From positions 1 through 62,813 of the forward strand of contig NZ_LRQV01000027.1 in NCBI RefSeq assembly GCF_001567585.1: a stretch of 62,813 nucleotides of DNA, given 5' to 3'. Made by a program: the position numbers and the translations under genes. This stretch comes from Micromonospora rosaria. GTDB lineage: Bacteria; Actinomycetota; Actinomycetes; Mycobacteriales; Micromonosporaceae. Below are positions 1 through 8,410 of this stretch, piece after piece; position 1 is the first letter of the stretch, and the number at the start of each line of letters is the position of its first letter. The notes below the pieces were generated by a model. It was not told the origin of the DNA, did not search any database, and worked only from the letters and a program-made list of their open reading frames with translations.

Positions 1-24
1 CGACGCCGTCCACCGGTGAGCCGG

Positions 25-49
25 CGGCACCGCCGCACGGGCGGTGCCG
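25..49 (-). terminator. GC hairpin terminator downstream of the small Rho_N-like gene
   Basis: A 10-bp perfect stem (arm CGGCACCGCC, loop GCACG) lies about 33 nt past the stop codon of the minus-strand gene ending at 82. No U-tract follows, which is normal for actinomycete terminators. Bases 1-24 and 50-81 show nothing else. Confidence 0.55.
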
Positions 50-81
50 GGCCAGGACGGCGTCGGCACCGCCCGCGCGCG

Positions 82-240
82 TCACCGCCGGGCGTTCTGC
101 TTGGCCATCTGGGGCTGCTCCCCCTTGCCGACCCGCCGCAACGCCTCGCGCAGTTGCTCCTCGGTCATCTTGGAGTTGCCCTCGATCCCCGCGTCGTGGG
201 CCTGCTGACGCAGGTCGTGCAGGCTGTCCCGGTTACCCAT
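82..240 (-). CDS. Small Rho_N/SAP-like helix-loop-helix protein, 52 aa
   Basis: The protein is hydrophilic and contains a core of the form DLRQQAHDAGIEGNSKM followed by TEEQLREALRRVGKG. This resembles the N-terminal helix-extended-loop-helix of Rho termination factor and small proteins carrying only that fold, which often bind nucleic acid. An upstream in-frame start would add 18 residues, but GGAGGG sits just before the ATG at 240, which fixes the start. It is not coupled to the MFS gene upstream (148-bp gap that appears empty). Its function is unknown. The fold assignment is by motif resemblance only. Confidence 0.7.
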   Translation of the reverse strand: MGNRDSLHDLRQQAHDAGIEGNSKMTEEQLREALRRVGKGEQPQMAKQNARR

Positions 241-388
241 GTCGACCCTCCCCGGCGACGGTGGCGCGGGCGGCCCCCACGCCAGTCGGAGCACGCCTTC
301 CCGGCTCCCCCGGGGGCAAACCCGTCCGGTGCCGGGCCGACGCCCGACCAGGCGGTCGGCCCCGCCCGGCCGGACCCGCCGCAGGATG

Positions 389-1759
389 TCAGGCGGGACG
401 GGGCCAGCGGGTGTGGTTGGCGTCGATGACGACGCGGTGGCTGTGCACCCAGGTCGCGCCGTCCCACTCGGCCCGGGTGAGGTGCCCCGGGTCGGCGCCG
501 GCGTGGTGCCGGTGCCGGACGACCTCGCTGAGTCCGGCCGGCCAGAGGCGGCGGGCGGTGAGCCCGGCCGCGAGCACCAGCGCCCCGAGGACCGCCCACG
601 CCGTGGTGAAGCCGGCCGCCGCCCCCACCCAGCCGGCCAGCGGATAGGTGACCAGCCAGCAGAGGTGGGACAACGAGAACTGCGCCGCGAAGACGGCCGG
701 CCGGTCGGCGGCGGTGGACGACGAGCGGACCACCCGCCCGATCGGCACCATGATCAACCCGGTGCCGAGACCGATGAGCAGCCACACCCCGACCGCCAGC
801 GGCCACGACGGCACCGCCGCGAGGGCCAGCGCCCCCGAGACCGCGGCCACGGCCACGGCGACCCCGGTCAGCATCGAGACCCGATCCCCGACCCGGCGGA
901 CCAGCGACGGCGTGGCGAGCGCCGCGGTGGCCGTCCCGACCCCGGAGACGGCGAGCAGGAGCGGTACCTGCGCCGCGGTGGCGCCGAGCAGGTCCCGTAC
1001 CACGTTGACCGTGTTGACCAGGGTGATCGCGCCCGCGCCGGCGACCACCATGTTCAGGGCCAGGACCGCCCGGAGCCGGGGCGTGGCCACGACCACCCGC
1101 AGCCCGGCGAGCACCCGGTCGGTGAATCGGCCGGAACCGCCGCCACGCACGGCCGGAATGACGACGCCGAGCACGAGAACCGCCGACACCAGGAATCCGG
1201 CCGCAGTTCCCACGAAGAGGAGGTGGAAATCCACGAACAGCAGCAGGAATGCGGCGAGAACCGGGCTGGCGACATTTTCCAGGGACACGGCGAACTGGGA
1301 CGCGGACAGCGCCTTCGTGTAGTCCTCCTCGTTCGGCAGGACATCCGGGAGGACGGACTGGAAGGTGGGCGTGAAGGTGGCCGACGCGGCCTGGAGCACG
1401 GCGATCAGCAGGTACACCTGCCAGACCTCGCCGACCCAGGGCAGCAGGAGGACGACCCCGATCCGGACCACGTCCGCGCCGACCAGCAGCAGGCGGCGGG
1501 GCACCCGGCCGGCCCACGCCCCGGCCAGCGGGGAGACGCACACGTACGCGACCATCTTGATCGCGAGCACCGTACCGAGGATCTCCCCGGCCCGTACGTC
1601 GGCGAGGTCGTACGCGAGCAGCCCGAGCGCCACCGTCGCCAGGCCGGTGCCGACCAGTGCGATCACCTGAGCGGCGAACAGCCACCGGTAGGACGGGTTA
1701 CGCAGCAGTTCACGCACGGGATCAGCGGCCTTCCGCACACGATCGAGGAACCCGACCAT
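389..1759 (-). CDS. MFS transporter, about 456 aa
   Basis: A 12-helix major facilitator of the MFS_3/enterobactin-exporter-like type. It has an early cytosolic segment PVRELLRNPSYRWLFAAQ, then alternating hydrophobic helices, a loop GAWAGRVPRRLLLVGADVVR between TM2 and TM3 (motif-A-like), and a long central loop near FTDRVLAGLRVV. It sits in the inner membrane; substrate unknown. The ATG at 1759 (MVGFLDRVRK) is chosen because the open frame further upstream runs through the 17-bp tandem repeats and has no ribosome binding site, although the one before 1759 is also weak. It lies in the same orientation as the microcompartment operon but 181 bp beyond its last gene, so it may export an aromatic intermediate or be independent. 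Confidence 0.85.
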   Translation of the reverse strand: MVGFLDRVRKAADPVRELLRNPSYRWLFAAQVIALVGTGLATVALGLLAYDLADVRAGEILGTVLAIKMVAYVCVSPLAGAWAGRVPRRLLLVGADVVRIGVVLLLPWVGEVWQVYLLIAVLQAASATFTPTFQSVLPDVLPNEEDYTKALSASQFAVSLENVASPVLAAFLLLFVDFHLLFVGTAAGFLVSAVLVLGVVIPAVRGGGSGRFTDRVLAGLRVVVATPRLRAVLALNMVVAGAGAITLVNTVNVVRDLLGATAAQVPLLLAVSGVGTATAALATPSLVRRVGDRVSMLTGVAVAVAAVSGALALAAVPSWPLAVGVWLLIGLGTGLIMVPIGRVVRSSSTAADRPAVFAAQFSLSHLCWLVTYPLAGWVGAAAGFTTAWAVLGALVLAAGLTARRLWPAGLSEVVRHRHHAGADPGHLTRAEWDGATWVHSHRVVIDANHTRWPRPA

Positions 1760-1810
1760 ATCCGTGTGACCCGATTGCGACAACGCCGCTATTGCACCGG
1801 CAGGGCAAGA

Positions 1811-1878
1811 GAACAACGGCCGCACGTGAACAGTGACCGCAGGTGAACAACGGCCGCACGTGAACAATGGCCGCACGT
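1811..1878. repeat. Four head-to-tail 17-bp repeats upstream of the MFS gene
   Basis: Units begin at 1811, 1828, 1845 and 1862. Units 1 and 3 are identical (GAACAACGGCCGCACGT), unit 4 differs by one base and unit 2 by several. Junctions create CACGTGAAC. The array lies 52 to 119 bp upstream of the MFS ATG, so it could be an operator array, although a simple tandem duplication without function is possible. Confidence 0.9.
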
Positions 1879-1940
1879 ACCCGGGAACGGCGTCGCAGAA
1901 GTGTCGCAGGCGCGATTCCTGCGGATTCCCGGGCCGGCCG

Positions 1941-2492
1941 TCAGCGCGGCCCGCGCCGGGCGACCGCCTGGATCTCGATGAGCAGGTGCGGGTGCGGCAG
2001 TTGGTGGACCGCGACGGTGGTGCGGGTGGGTCCGGTCTCGTCGAAGAACTCGGCGTAGACCTCGTTGTAGCCGCCGAAGTCGTTCATGCTCACCAGGTAG
2101 GTGGTGACCTGGACGAGGTCGGTCAGGTCGGCGTCGACGGCGTGCAGGATGTCGCGGATGTTCTCGATGACGGCCCGCGTCTGGACCCGGATGTCGAGGT
2201 CGGTGGTGCCCATCGGGTCGACGGAGGCGCCGGCGATGGTGTTGTCGGGCCGGCGGCTGGACGTGCCGGAGACGAAGACCAGGTCCCCGGCGACCCGGAC
2301 GTGCGGGAACCGGCCGCGCGGGGTGGCCTTGCCGGCCACCACCCCGCCGCCCACCCCGCCGCCCGCCGCGCCGCCGCCGTCCGCTGCCCCGCCGCCGTCC
2401 GCTGCCCCGCCGCCCGCCGCGCCGCCACCGGCCGCCACGCCGCCCGCGTCGCCACCGGTCACGGCGTCGCCCCCGGCGGTGGTGCCGGTCAC
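1941..2492 (-). CDS. amnD: RidA/YjgF-family 2-aminomuconate deaminase with low-complexity N-terminal extension, 183 aa
   Basis: The RidA core starts near residue 55 ([20 protein letters not shown], then [15 protein letters not shown]) and continues to the C-terminal [12 protein letters not shown]. The [11 protein letters not shown] segment is characteristic of 2-aminomuconate deaminases, which hydrolyse 2-aminomuconate to 4-oxalocrotonate and ammonia. The first 50 or so residues are almost only Gly, Ala, Asp and Val, encoded by an imperfect 18-bp repeat, and are not part of the family. The GTG start overlaps the upstream gene stop (GTGA), which favours this start; an internal start near the core cannot be excluded. 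It is the last gene of the microcompartment operon. This deaminase marks the pathway as 2-aminophenol rather than catechol. Confidence 0.85.
   Translation of the reverse strand: MTGTTAGGDAVTGGDAGGVAAGGGAAGGGAADGGGAADGGGAAGGGVGGGVVAGKATPRGRFPHVRVAGDLVFVSGTSSRRPDNTIAGASVDPMGTTDLDIRVQTRAVIENIRDILHAVDADLTDLVQVTTYLVSMNDFGGYNEVYAEFFDETGPTRTTVAVHQLPHPHLLIEIQAVARRGPR
2381..2412. repeat. 18-bp tandem repeat inside the deaminase N-terminal extension
   Basis: CCGCTGCCCCGCCGCCGT at 2381-2398 is followed directly by a 14-of-18 partial copy. It encodes the Ala-Asp-Gly-Gly-Gly-Ala periodicity of the deaminase extension and looks like slippage-driven expansion. Confidence 0.7.
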
Positions 2493-3220
2493 GGCGCGAC
2501 CCGCAGGGAGACGGTGCCGAGCTTCTCGACGGTCGCCCGCACGTGGGCCCCGGCCCGCAGCGGCACGGCGGCCGTCGCCGCCCCGGCGAGCAGGATCGCG
2601 CCGTCGGTCAGGTCGACGCCGCTGGCGCCGGCCAGCCGGACCGCCTCGGGCAGGACCCGGCGCGGGTCACCGAGGATGGCGGCGGTCGAGCCGACCTGGA
2701 CGGTGCGCCCGTCGACCTCCAGCAGCACCCCGAGGTTGTCGATCCCGTCCGGCACCGGCTGCCAGGCGCCGACGACGTAGCCGCTCGCCGAGGTGTTGTC
2801 GGCGATCACCTCGGGCAGGGTGAAGCGGAAGTCGACGTAGCGGGAGTCGATGACCTCCAGCGCCGGCGCGACCGCCGCGATGGCGCCCCCCTCGACGCGG
2901 AAGGCGACCTCCGGTTCGGCCTTCGGGTGGATGTGGTCGGCGAGGCGGAGCGTGCCGCCGTCGGGCAGGTGCATGGCGTCGGTGAGCCGACCCCAGATGA
3001 CCTCGTCGACGCCCATCTGCGTCATCTTGGCCCGGCTGGTCAGCCCCAGCTTCACCCCGACGAGACGTTCGCCGCGTCCCGTACGGTGGGCGACCACGGC
3101 CTCCTGCACCCGGTACGCGGTGGGCACGTCCAGCCCGGTCTCGGCGGCGAACTGCGGGATCGCGGTACGGCTGGTCGCCGCCGCGTCGAGGCGGACGGCG
3201 ATCTGGTCGGTGCTGGTCAT
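2489..3220 (-). CDS. amnE: 4-oxalocrotonate decarboxylase (FAH-fold), 243 aa
   Basis: A member of the DmpH/DmpE hydratase-decarboxylase family. Features are [20 protein letters not shown], then WGRLTDAM, the metal-binding stretch PKAEPEVAF with acidic ligands, EVIDSRY and [12 protein letters not shown]. The [13 protein letters not shown] segment matches the decarboxylase branch better than the hydratase branch, whose representative is the gene at 5189. Expected reaction: 4-oxalocrotonate to 2-oxopent-4-enoate and CO2, with a divalent metal. Family enzymes often work in a complex with the hydratase. The start overlaps the aldolase stop (ATGA) and the end overlaps the deaminase start, so translation is coupled on both sides. 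Confidence 0.85.
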   Translation of the reverse strand: MTSTDQIAVRLDAAATSRTAIPQFAAETGLDVPTAYRVQEAVVAHRTGRGERLVGVKLGLTSRAKMTQMGVDEVIWGRLTDAMHLPDGGTLRLADHIHPKAEPEVAFRVEGGAIAAVAPALEVIDSRYVDFRFTLPEVIADNTSASGYVVGAWQPVPDGIDNLGVLLEVDGRTVQVGSTAAILGDPRRVLPEAVRLAGASGVDLTDGAILLAGAATAAVPLRAGAHVRATVEKLGTVSLRVAP

Positions 3221-4260
3221 CGGGCCTCTCCGGTGGTGGTGCGCTGGTCCTGTCCGCCGGTGGTGGCGGCCAGGTCGAGGGCGACGTCGACGATCATGTC
3301 CTCCTGCCCGCCGACCATCCGGCGGCGGCCCAGCTCGACCAGGATCGAGCGGACGTCGACCCCGTACCGCTCCGAGGCCCGTTCGGCGTGCCGCAGGAAG
3401 CTCGAGTACACCCCGGCGTAGCCGAGGGTCAGGGTCTCCCGGTCGACGCGCACCGGCCGGTCCTGCACCGGCCGGACCAGCTCCTCGGCGGCGTCCATCA
3501 GGGCGAACACGTCGCAGCCGTGCTCCCAGCCGTGGAGTTCGGCGACGGCGACGAAGACCTCCAGGGGCGCGTTGCCGGCGCCGGCGCCGTGCCCGGCCAG
3601 GGACGCGTCGACCCGGGTGGTGCCGTGTTCGACGGCGACGACGCTGTTCGCCACGCCGAGGGACAGGTTGTGGTGGGCGTGGATGCCGATCTGGGTGTCG
3701 GCGTCGAGGACCTGCCGGTACGCGTCGACCCGGTCGGCGACGTCGCGCATCAGCAGCCGGCCGCCGGAGTCGGTGACGTACACGCAGTGCGCGCCGTAGG
3801 ACTCCATCAGCTTCGCCTGCGCGGCCAGGCTCGCGGGATCGCTCATGTGCGACATCATCAGGAACCCGGAGACGTCCATGCCGTTCTCCCGGGCCCAGCC
3901 GATGTGCTGCGCCGAGATGTCCGCCTCCGTGCAGTGCGTGGCGACGCGGACGCTGGTCACCCCGAGGTCGCGGGCGGCCTTCAGGTCCGCGATCGTGCCG
4001 ATGCCGGGCAGCAGCAGCGTGGTCAGCCGGGCGTCGGTGACCGCCTCGGCGGCGGCGGCGATCCAGTCCGCGTCGGACGCGGCGCCGTGGCCGTAGGTGA
4101 CGCTGGAGCCGGCCAGGCCGTCGCCGTGCGCGACCTCGATCGCGGCGACCCCCGCCGCGTCCAGGGCGGCGGCGATGGACCGGACCTGCTCGACGGTGAA
4201 CTGGTGCCGGACGGCGTGCATCCCGTCCCGCAGGGTCACGTCCTGGATGTACAACGTCAT
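3217..4260 (-). CDS. amnG: 4-hydroxy-2-oxovalerate aldolase, 347 aa
   Basis: A DmpG/BphI-type class II pyruvate aldolase that splits 4-hydroxy-2-oxovalerate into pyruvate and acetaldehyde. The HMGL-like TIM barrel starts with [11 protein letters not shown] (R11, D12), and the metal-binding HxH is at H194 and H196 in [12 protein letters not shown]. The glycine-rich [12 protein letters not shown] and the C-terminal communication domain are also present. Length is normal. It is coupled through a 4-bp overlap to the acetaldehyde dehydrogenase, its usual partner; in known pairs acetaldehyde is channelled directly between the two proteins. Confidence 0.95.
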   Translation of the reverse strand: MTLYIQDVTLRDGMHAVRHQFTVEQVRSIAAALDAAGVAAIEVAHGDGLAGSSVTYGHGAASDADWIAAAAEAVTDARLTTLLLPGIGTIADLKAARDLGVTSVRVATHCTEADISAQHIGWARENGMDVSGFLMMSHMSDPASLAAQAKLMESYGAHCVYVTDSGGRLLMRDVADRVDAYRQVLDADTQIGIHAHHNLSLGVANSVVAVEHGTTRVDASLAGHGAGAGNAPLEVFVAVAELHGWEHGCDVFALMDAAEELVRPVQDRPVRVDRETLTLGYAGVYSSFLRHAERASERYGVDVRSILVELGRRRMVGGQEDMIVDVALDLAATTGGQDQRTTTGEAR

Positions 4261-5192
4261 GCCAACGCCTCCCGCTCCGCCCGCGACGCCACCATCCGCT
4301 CCGCGGTCCGCAGCGCGGCCGACGTCATGATGTCCAGGTTCCCGGCGTACGCCGGCAGGTAGTGCCCAGCCCCGGAGACCTCCAGGAAGACCGACACCTG
4401 CACCCCGGTGAAGTCCCGGCCCAGGGCCGGCACGTGCCCGGACACGTCGTCGAACTGCACCCGCTGCTTGAGCCGGTAGCCGGGGACGTACCCGGCGACG
4501 GTGGCGACCATCGTCTCGACCGAGGCGGCGACGGCGTCGCGGTCGAGGTCCCGGTCGGGGCAGAGGCAGTACACGGTGTCGCGCATCAGCAGCGGCGGGT
4601 CGGCCGGGTTGAGCACGATGATGGCCTTGCCCCGGCCGGCGCCGCCGACCACCTCGATCGCCCGCGCCGTCGTCTCGGTGAACTCGTCGATGTTCGCCCG
4701 GGTCCCCGGCCCCGCCGACCGGGACGCGATCGAGGCCACGATCTCCCCGTACGCCACCGGGGTCACCCGCCCGACCGCGGCGACGACGGGCACGGTGGCC
4801 TGGCCGCCGCAGGTCACCATGTTCACGTTCGGCGCGCCGAGGTGCTCGTCGAGGTTGACCGGCGGCACCACGTACGGCCCGACGGCGGCCGGGGTCAGGT
4901 CCACCACCAGCCGGCCGTGTTCGCGCAGCAGGGCCGCGTGCCGACGGTGCGCGCCGGCCGACGTGGCGTCGAAGACCACCCGCACGTCGGCGAACTCCGG
5001 CATCGCCAGCAGCCCGTCGATGCCCTCGGCGGTGGTGGCCACGCCGAGCCGGCGGGCCCGCGCGAGTCCGTCGGAGGCCGGGTCGACACCGACCATCGCC
5101 ACCATCCGCAACGACTCCGACAGCCGCAACACCTTGATCATCAGGTCGGTGCCGATGTTGCCCGACCCGATCACCGCCACACCCGTGCTCAC
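4257..5192 (-). CDS. amnH: Acetaldehyde dehydrogenase (acylating), 311 aa
   Basis: A DmpF/BphJ-type enzyme converting acetaldehyde, CoA and NAD+ to acetyl-CoA and NADH. The Rossmann motif is GSGNIGTDL near residue 9, and the catalytic cysteine is C128 in [12 protein letters not shown]. The C-terminal part contains [20 protein letters not shown], typical of this family and of the aldolase-dehydrogenase interface. The GTG start overlaps the hydratase stop. In the microcompartment model it removes acetaldehyde. Whether it sits inside the shell is not visible from sequence. Confidence 0.95.
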   Translation of the reverse strand: MSTGVAVIGSGNIGTDLMIKVLRLSESLRMVAMVGVDPASDGLARARRLGVATTAEGIDGLLAMPEFADVRVVFDATSAGAHRRHAALLREHGRLVVDLTPAAVGPYVVPPVNLDEHLGAPNVNMVTCGGQATVPVVAAVGRVTPVAYGEIVASIASRSAGPGTRANIDEFTETTARAIEVVGGAGRGKAIIVLNPADPPLLMRDTVYCLCPDRDLDRDAVAASVETMVATVAGYVPGYRLKQRVQFDDVSGHVPALGRDFTGVQVSVFLEVSGAGHYLPAYAGNLDIMTSAALRTAERMVASRAEREALA

Positions 5193-5983
5193 GCCTCCTC
5201 CTTCGCGCCGAAGCAGACCCGGACCGATCCCAGGCCGGAGATCCGCGCCTCGTATCCCGCCCCGGCGGTGACCGGCACCATCGGGCCGAGCGCCCCCGAC
5301 AGCACCACGTCACCGGCGGTCAGCGGGGTGCCGGCGGCGGCGAGGGTGCCGGCGAGCCACGCGACGGCGTGCACCGGGTTGCCCAGGCACGCCGCGCCGG
5401 CACCGACCGACACCGGCTCACCGGCGTGGTCCAGCACCATGCCGGCCAGCCGCAGGTCCACGTCGGCCAGCCGGCGCGGTCGGTTGCCGAGCACGAACAG
5501 ACCGGACGAGGCGTTGTCGGCGACCGTGTCCACGATCGAGATGTCCCAGCCGGCGATCCGCGAGTCCACCACCTCGATGGCGGGCAGCAGGTGGTCGGTG
5601 GCGCGGACCACGTCGACCACCGTCACCCGCTCGTGCGGCAGGTCGGCGCCGAGCACGAACGCGACCTCGGCCTCCACCCTCGGTTGCAGCAGCCGACCCA
5701 GGTCGACCTCCTCGCCGTCGGGGACCGCCATGTCGGCGAAGAGCACCCCGAAGTCCGGCTGGTAGACCCCGAACGCCTGCTGCACCGCGGCCGACGTCAA
5801 CCCGATCTTCGCGCCGACCCGACGCCGGCCGGCCGCCACCCAGTCGGCGACCTGCGCCTGCTGCACGGCGTACGCGGTGTCGACGTCCCCGACGGGTACC
5901 AGGTCACCCCGCACCGGCGCGACCGGCGTCCGGGTCTCGTACGCCGCGCGCAGCAGGTCCGCCGCCCGAGCCACATCAGTCAT
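5189..5983 (-). CDS. amnF: 2-oxopent-4-enoate hydratase, 264 aa
   Basis: An MhpD/DmpE-family enzyme adding water to 2-oxopent-4-enoate to give 4-hydroxy-2-oxovalerate. Key blocks are [41 protein letters not shown] with the metal-binding acidic residues, [14 protein letters not shown] and [11 protein letters not shown]. It is paralogous to the gene at 2489 but lacks the decarboxylase-type MGVDE-WGRLTD segment. The ATG at 5983 overlaps the dehydrogenase stop. Hydratase and decarboxylase are not adjacent here, unlike many meta-cleavage operons, because the aldolase pair lies between them. Confidence 0.9.
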   Translation of the reverse strand: MTDVARAADLLRAAYETRTPVAPVRGDLVPVGDVDTAYAVQQAQVADWVAAGRRRVGAKIGLTSAAVQQAFGVYQPDFGVLFADMAVPDGEEVDLGRLLQPRVEAEVAFVLGADLPHERVTVVDVVRATDHLLPAIEVVDSRIAGWDISIVDTVADNASSGLFVLGNRPRRLADVDLRLAGMVLDHAGEPVSVGAGAACLGNPVHAVAWLAGTLAAAGTPLTAGDVVLSGALGPMVPVTAGAGYEARISGLGSVRVCFGAKEEA

Positions 5984-7488
5984 GAGAGATCCACACAGAC
6001 GTTGGTGAGTTCCGAATAGAAGTCCAGTGAGTGGGTGCCGCCCTCCCGGCCGACGCCGGACGCCTTCACCCCGCCGAACGGGGTGCGCAGGTCCCGCAGG
6101 AACCAGGTGTTCACCCACACGATCCCGGCGTCGAGCCGCTGCCCGGCCCGGTGCGCCCGGCCGACGTCGCGGGTCCACACCGTGGCGGCCAGGCCGTACT
6201 CGCTGTCGTTGGCGAGGGCGAACGCCTCGTCCTCGTCGTCGAAGGGCGCGACGTGGCAGACCGGCCCGAAGACCTCCTCCCGGTTGACCCGGGCGGCCGG
6301 CCCCAGCCCGGTCCAGACCGTGGGCCGCACGTACGCGCCACCGTCGCGGCCGTCTCCGAACACCGGCACTCCCCCGCCGGCCAGCACCGTCGCGCCCTCG
6401 GCGCGGGCCAGGTCGTGGTAGCCCAGCACCTTCTCCCGGTGCTGGTGCGAGATCAGCGGCATGGTGCCGGTGGCCTCGTCGGCGGGCCACCCGTACGCCA
6501 GCTCGTCCGCGCGGGCCGCCAGCCGGGCCACGAACTCGTCGAAGACCGGCCGCTGCACGTACAGCCGTTCCGTGCACAGGCACACCTGGCCGCCGTTGGT
6601 GAAGCTGGAGCGCACCGAGCCCTCGACGGCGGCGTCCAGGTCGGCGTCGGCGAAGACCAGGCCGGCGTTCTTCCCGCCCAGCTCGAACGAGACCGCCTTC
6701 ACCCCGTCGGCCGCCGCCCGCATGATCGCCCCGCCGGTCGCCGACTCCCCGGTGAACGTGATCGCGTCCACCCCCGGGTGCCGGGTCAGGAACTCCCCCG
6801 CCGACCCCGGCCCGAAGCCGTGCACGACGTTGAAGACCCCGTCGGGCACCCCGGCCGCCGCCATCACCTCCGCCAGCAGCGTCGCCGACGACGGGGTCTC
6901 CTCCGACGGCTTCACCACCACCGCGTTGCCGCAGGCCAGCGCCGGCGCCACCTTCCAGGTCAGCAGCAGCAGCGGCAGGTTCCACGGCACGATCACCGCC
7001 ACCACGCCCACCGGCTTGCGTACCGCGTAGTTGAGCGCCCGGCCGCCGGCCGGGGTGACGGTCGTGAACGACTCCGTCGGCGTCGTCGACACGATCTCCG
7101 CGAACGCCCGGAAGTTGGCCGCGCCCCGGGGGATGTCCAGCGTCCGGGCCTGGGAGATGGACTTGCCGGTGTCGCCGACCTCCGCCGCCACCAGGTCGTC
7201 GTAGCGGCGCTCCAGTTCGTCGGCCACCCGGTACAGCACCGCGGCCCGTTCCCGCTCCCCCATCCGACCCCACGGGCCCCGCACCGCGGCCCGCGCCGCG
7301 CCGACGGCGGCGTCGACGATGGACTCGTCGGCCTCGGCCACGTACCGGATGGTCTCCCCGGTGACCGGGGAGCGTTTGGCGAACCGGTGGCCGGAGGTGT
7401 CGAACCGGCCGCCGACGTAGTTCGGCAGCACGGTCGGCTCGCCGTCCGGCCGGCCGGCGAGCAGGGTCGGGGACCAGAGCCCGGTCAT
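5980..7488 (-). CDS. amnC: 2-aminomuconate 6-semialdehyde dehydrogenase, 502 aa
   Basis: An NAD+-dependent aldehyde dehydrogenase with all catalytic residues: N170 ([10 protein letters not shown]), E269 (FELGGKNAG) and C303 ([10 protein letters not shown]). It resembles 2-aminomuconate or 2-hydroxymuconate semialdehyde dehydrogenases. The start at 7488 is supported by GGAGGT upstream; more distal in-frame codons are not needed. The first 20 residues ([20 protein letters not shown]) precede the usual start of the family fold and could be a shell-targeting tail. It lies directly next to the shell gene cluster, as expected for the enzyme that removes the unstable semialdehyde made by the dioxygenase. 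Confidence 0.9.
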   Translation of the reverse strand: MTGLWSPTLLAGRPDGEPTVLPNYVGGRFDTSGHRFAKRSPVTGETIRYVAEADESIVDAAVGAARAAVRGPWGRMGERERAAVLYRVADELERRYDDLVAAEVGDTGKSISQARTLDIPRGAANFRAFAEIVSTTPTESFTTVTPAGGRALNYAVRKPVGVVAVIVPWNLPLLLLTWKVAPALACGNAVVVKPSEETPSSATLLAEVMAAAGVPDGVFNVVHGFGPGSAGEFLTRHPGVDAITFTGESATGGAIMRAAADGVKAVSFELGGKNAGLVFADADLDAAVEGSVRSSFTNGGQVCLCTERLYVQRPVFDEFVARLAARADELAYGWPADEATGTMPLISHQHREKVLGYHDLARAEGATVLAGGGVPVFGDGRDGGAYVRPTVWTGLGPAARVNREEVFGPVCHVAPFDDEDEAFALANDSEYGLAATVWTRDVGRAHRAGQRLDAGIVWVNTWFLRDLRTPFGGVKASGVGREGGTHSLDFYSELTNVCVDLS

Positions 7489-7504
7489 GATGGGTACCTC
7501 CCGG

Positions 7505-7762
7505 TCAGGTGGTGGTGGGTGCGACGTCCGCGTCGGCGACCAGGGCGACCACGGCCGCGTCGACGGTGGCCTCACCGGTGACCGCGGCCGCCGCCTCGTC
7601 GGTGACGACCAGGACGGTGGTGCCGACGCCGACGTTCAGCGGGTCGACGGCCACCAGGTCGGGGCCGTCGGGCCGGACCCGGACCAGCACGAGGCGCCGG
7701 CCCTGGAGCGGGGTCAGGATGCGGTCCGCCCACACCTTGCCGACGACCTCGCCGAGGACCAT
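7505..7762 (-). CDS. BMC-P shell vertex protein (EutN/CcmL family), 85 aa
   Basis: A single pentameric vertex domain. The N-terminus MVLGEVVGKVWADRILTPLQ leads into the strand GRRLVLVRVRPDG, and the C-terminal part has DPLNVGVGTTVLVVTDEAAA, matching the D-x-VGaGvGe-WVLV block of CcmL/EutN. Such pentamers cap the twelve vertices of an icosahedral microcompartment. The ATG overlaps the preceding BMC-H stop, so it is co-translated with the shell facet protein. The last residues (VALVADADVAPTTT) are a short family-variable tail. Confidence 0.95.
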   Translation of the reverse strand: MVLGEVVGKVWADRILTPLQGRRLVLVRVRPDGPDLVAVDPLNVGVGTTVLVVTDEAAAAVTGEATVDAAVVALVADADVAPTTT

Positions 7763-8088
7763 CAGCCCTCTCCCCGCAGGCCGGCCATGACCTCGCGGAT
7801 CCGGGCGGTGTCCGGGTTGTCGAGCAGCGCGGCGGTGGTCGGGTGGGGCTTCGGGTACACCTGCGAGCTGCGCAGGTCGCCGTGGGCGCGGATGGCGGCC
7901 TCGCCGGCCGCGACGGCCTGCCGGACGGCGGCGAGGGTGCCCCGGACGGCGACGGCGAGGTAGCCGCTGGTGACCCGCTCGACGCCGACGCACCGGACGT
8001 CGGCGGTCTTGATCATGGCTTCGATGCCCGCCGAGAGGGCCACCACGCCACGGGTCTCGACGATTCCGATCGCGATGTCGGACGACAT
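7762..8088 (-). CDS. BMC-H shell protein with C-terminal extension, 108 aa
   Basis: A single Pfam-BMC-type domain: MSSDIAIGIVETRGVVALSA, then a helix ending in IKTADVRCVGVERV, the pore loop TSGYLAVAVRG and a second helix AAVRQAVAAGEAA. The lysine and glycine pattern matches hexamer-forming facet proteins. About 25 extra residues (VYPKPHPTTAALLDNPDTAR and on) follow the core. GGAGAA precedes the ATG. The pore loop differs from that of the second BMC-H gene, implying facets with two kinds of pore. Confidence 0.95.
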   Translation of the reverse strand: MSSDIAIGIVETRGVVALSAGIEAMIKTADVRCVGVERVTSGYLAVAVRGTLAAVRQAVAAGEAAIRAHGDLRSSQVYPKPHPTTAALLDNPDTARIREVMAGLRGEG

Positions 8089-8110
8089 GTCTGGTTCTCC
8101 TTACCGGCTG

Positions 8111-8401
8111 TCAGTTGCCGACGAGTTGGGGGTCGGCCGCCAGCGCGCTGACGGCGTCGCAGGGGCTCGCGAAGACGATGGAGCGCACCGAGCGGCTCTT
8201 GGCGCGCGCGGTCTCCTCACCGATGTCGACGGCCTCCTCGACGGTGGCCAGGTCGCCCCGGACGGCGACGGCGACGATGCCGCCGCCGAGCCGGACGACC
8301 TTGGTCACCTCGACCTCGGTGGCCTTCACCATCGCGTCGACGGCGTCGAAGATGGGGGTGAAGCCTTCGGCCTCGACGAAGCCCACGGCGGTGTTCCGCA
8401 T
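8111..8401 (-). CDS. BMC-H shell protein, canonical, 96 aa
   Basis: A hexameric shell facet protein of the EutM/PduA type: MRNTAVGFVEAEGFTPIFDA, AMVKATEVEVTKVVRL with the edge lysine used between hexamers, a glycine-only pore loop GGGIVAVAVRG, and the helix TVEEAVDIGEETARA. Length equals a minimal BMC domain. It is the first shell gene transcribed after the dioxygenase (9-bp gap). A BMC-T (double-domain) gene is not present in the window; every shell gene here has a single domain. Confidence 0.95.
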   Translation of the reverse strand: MRNTAVGFVEAEGFTPIFDAVDAMVKATEVEVTKVVRLGGGIVAVAVRGDLATVEEAVDIGEETARAKSRSVRSIVFASPCDAVSALAADPQLVGN

Positions 8402-8410
8402 GGTTTCTCC

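Noticed and set aside
165..1685. Long minus-strand open frame over the MFS gene and neighbours
   Set aside because: Arg/Gly/Pro-rich translation without domains, produced by high GC in a wrong frame of the MFS gene; the true frame has clear membrane helices.
1760..1876. Longer MFS start covering the 17-bp repeats
   Set aside because: It would translate the repeats into a repetitive Cys/Arg-rich leader; no ribosome binding site at 1876.
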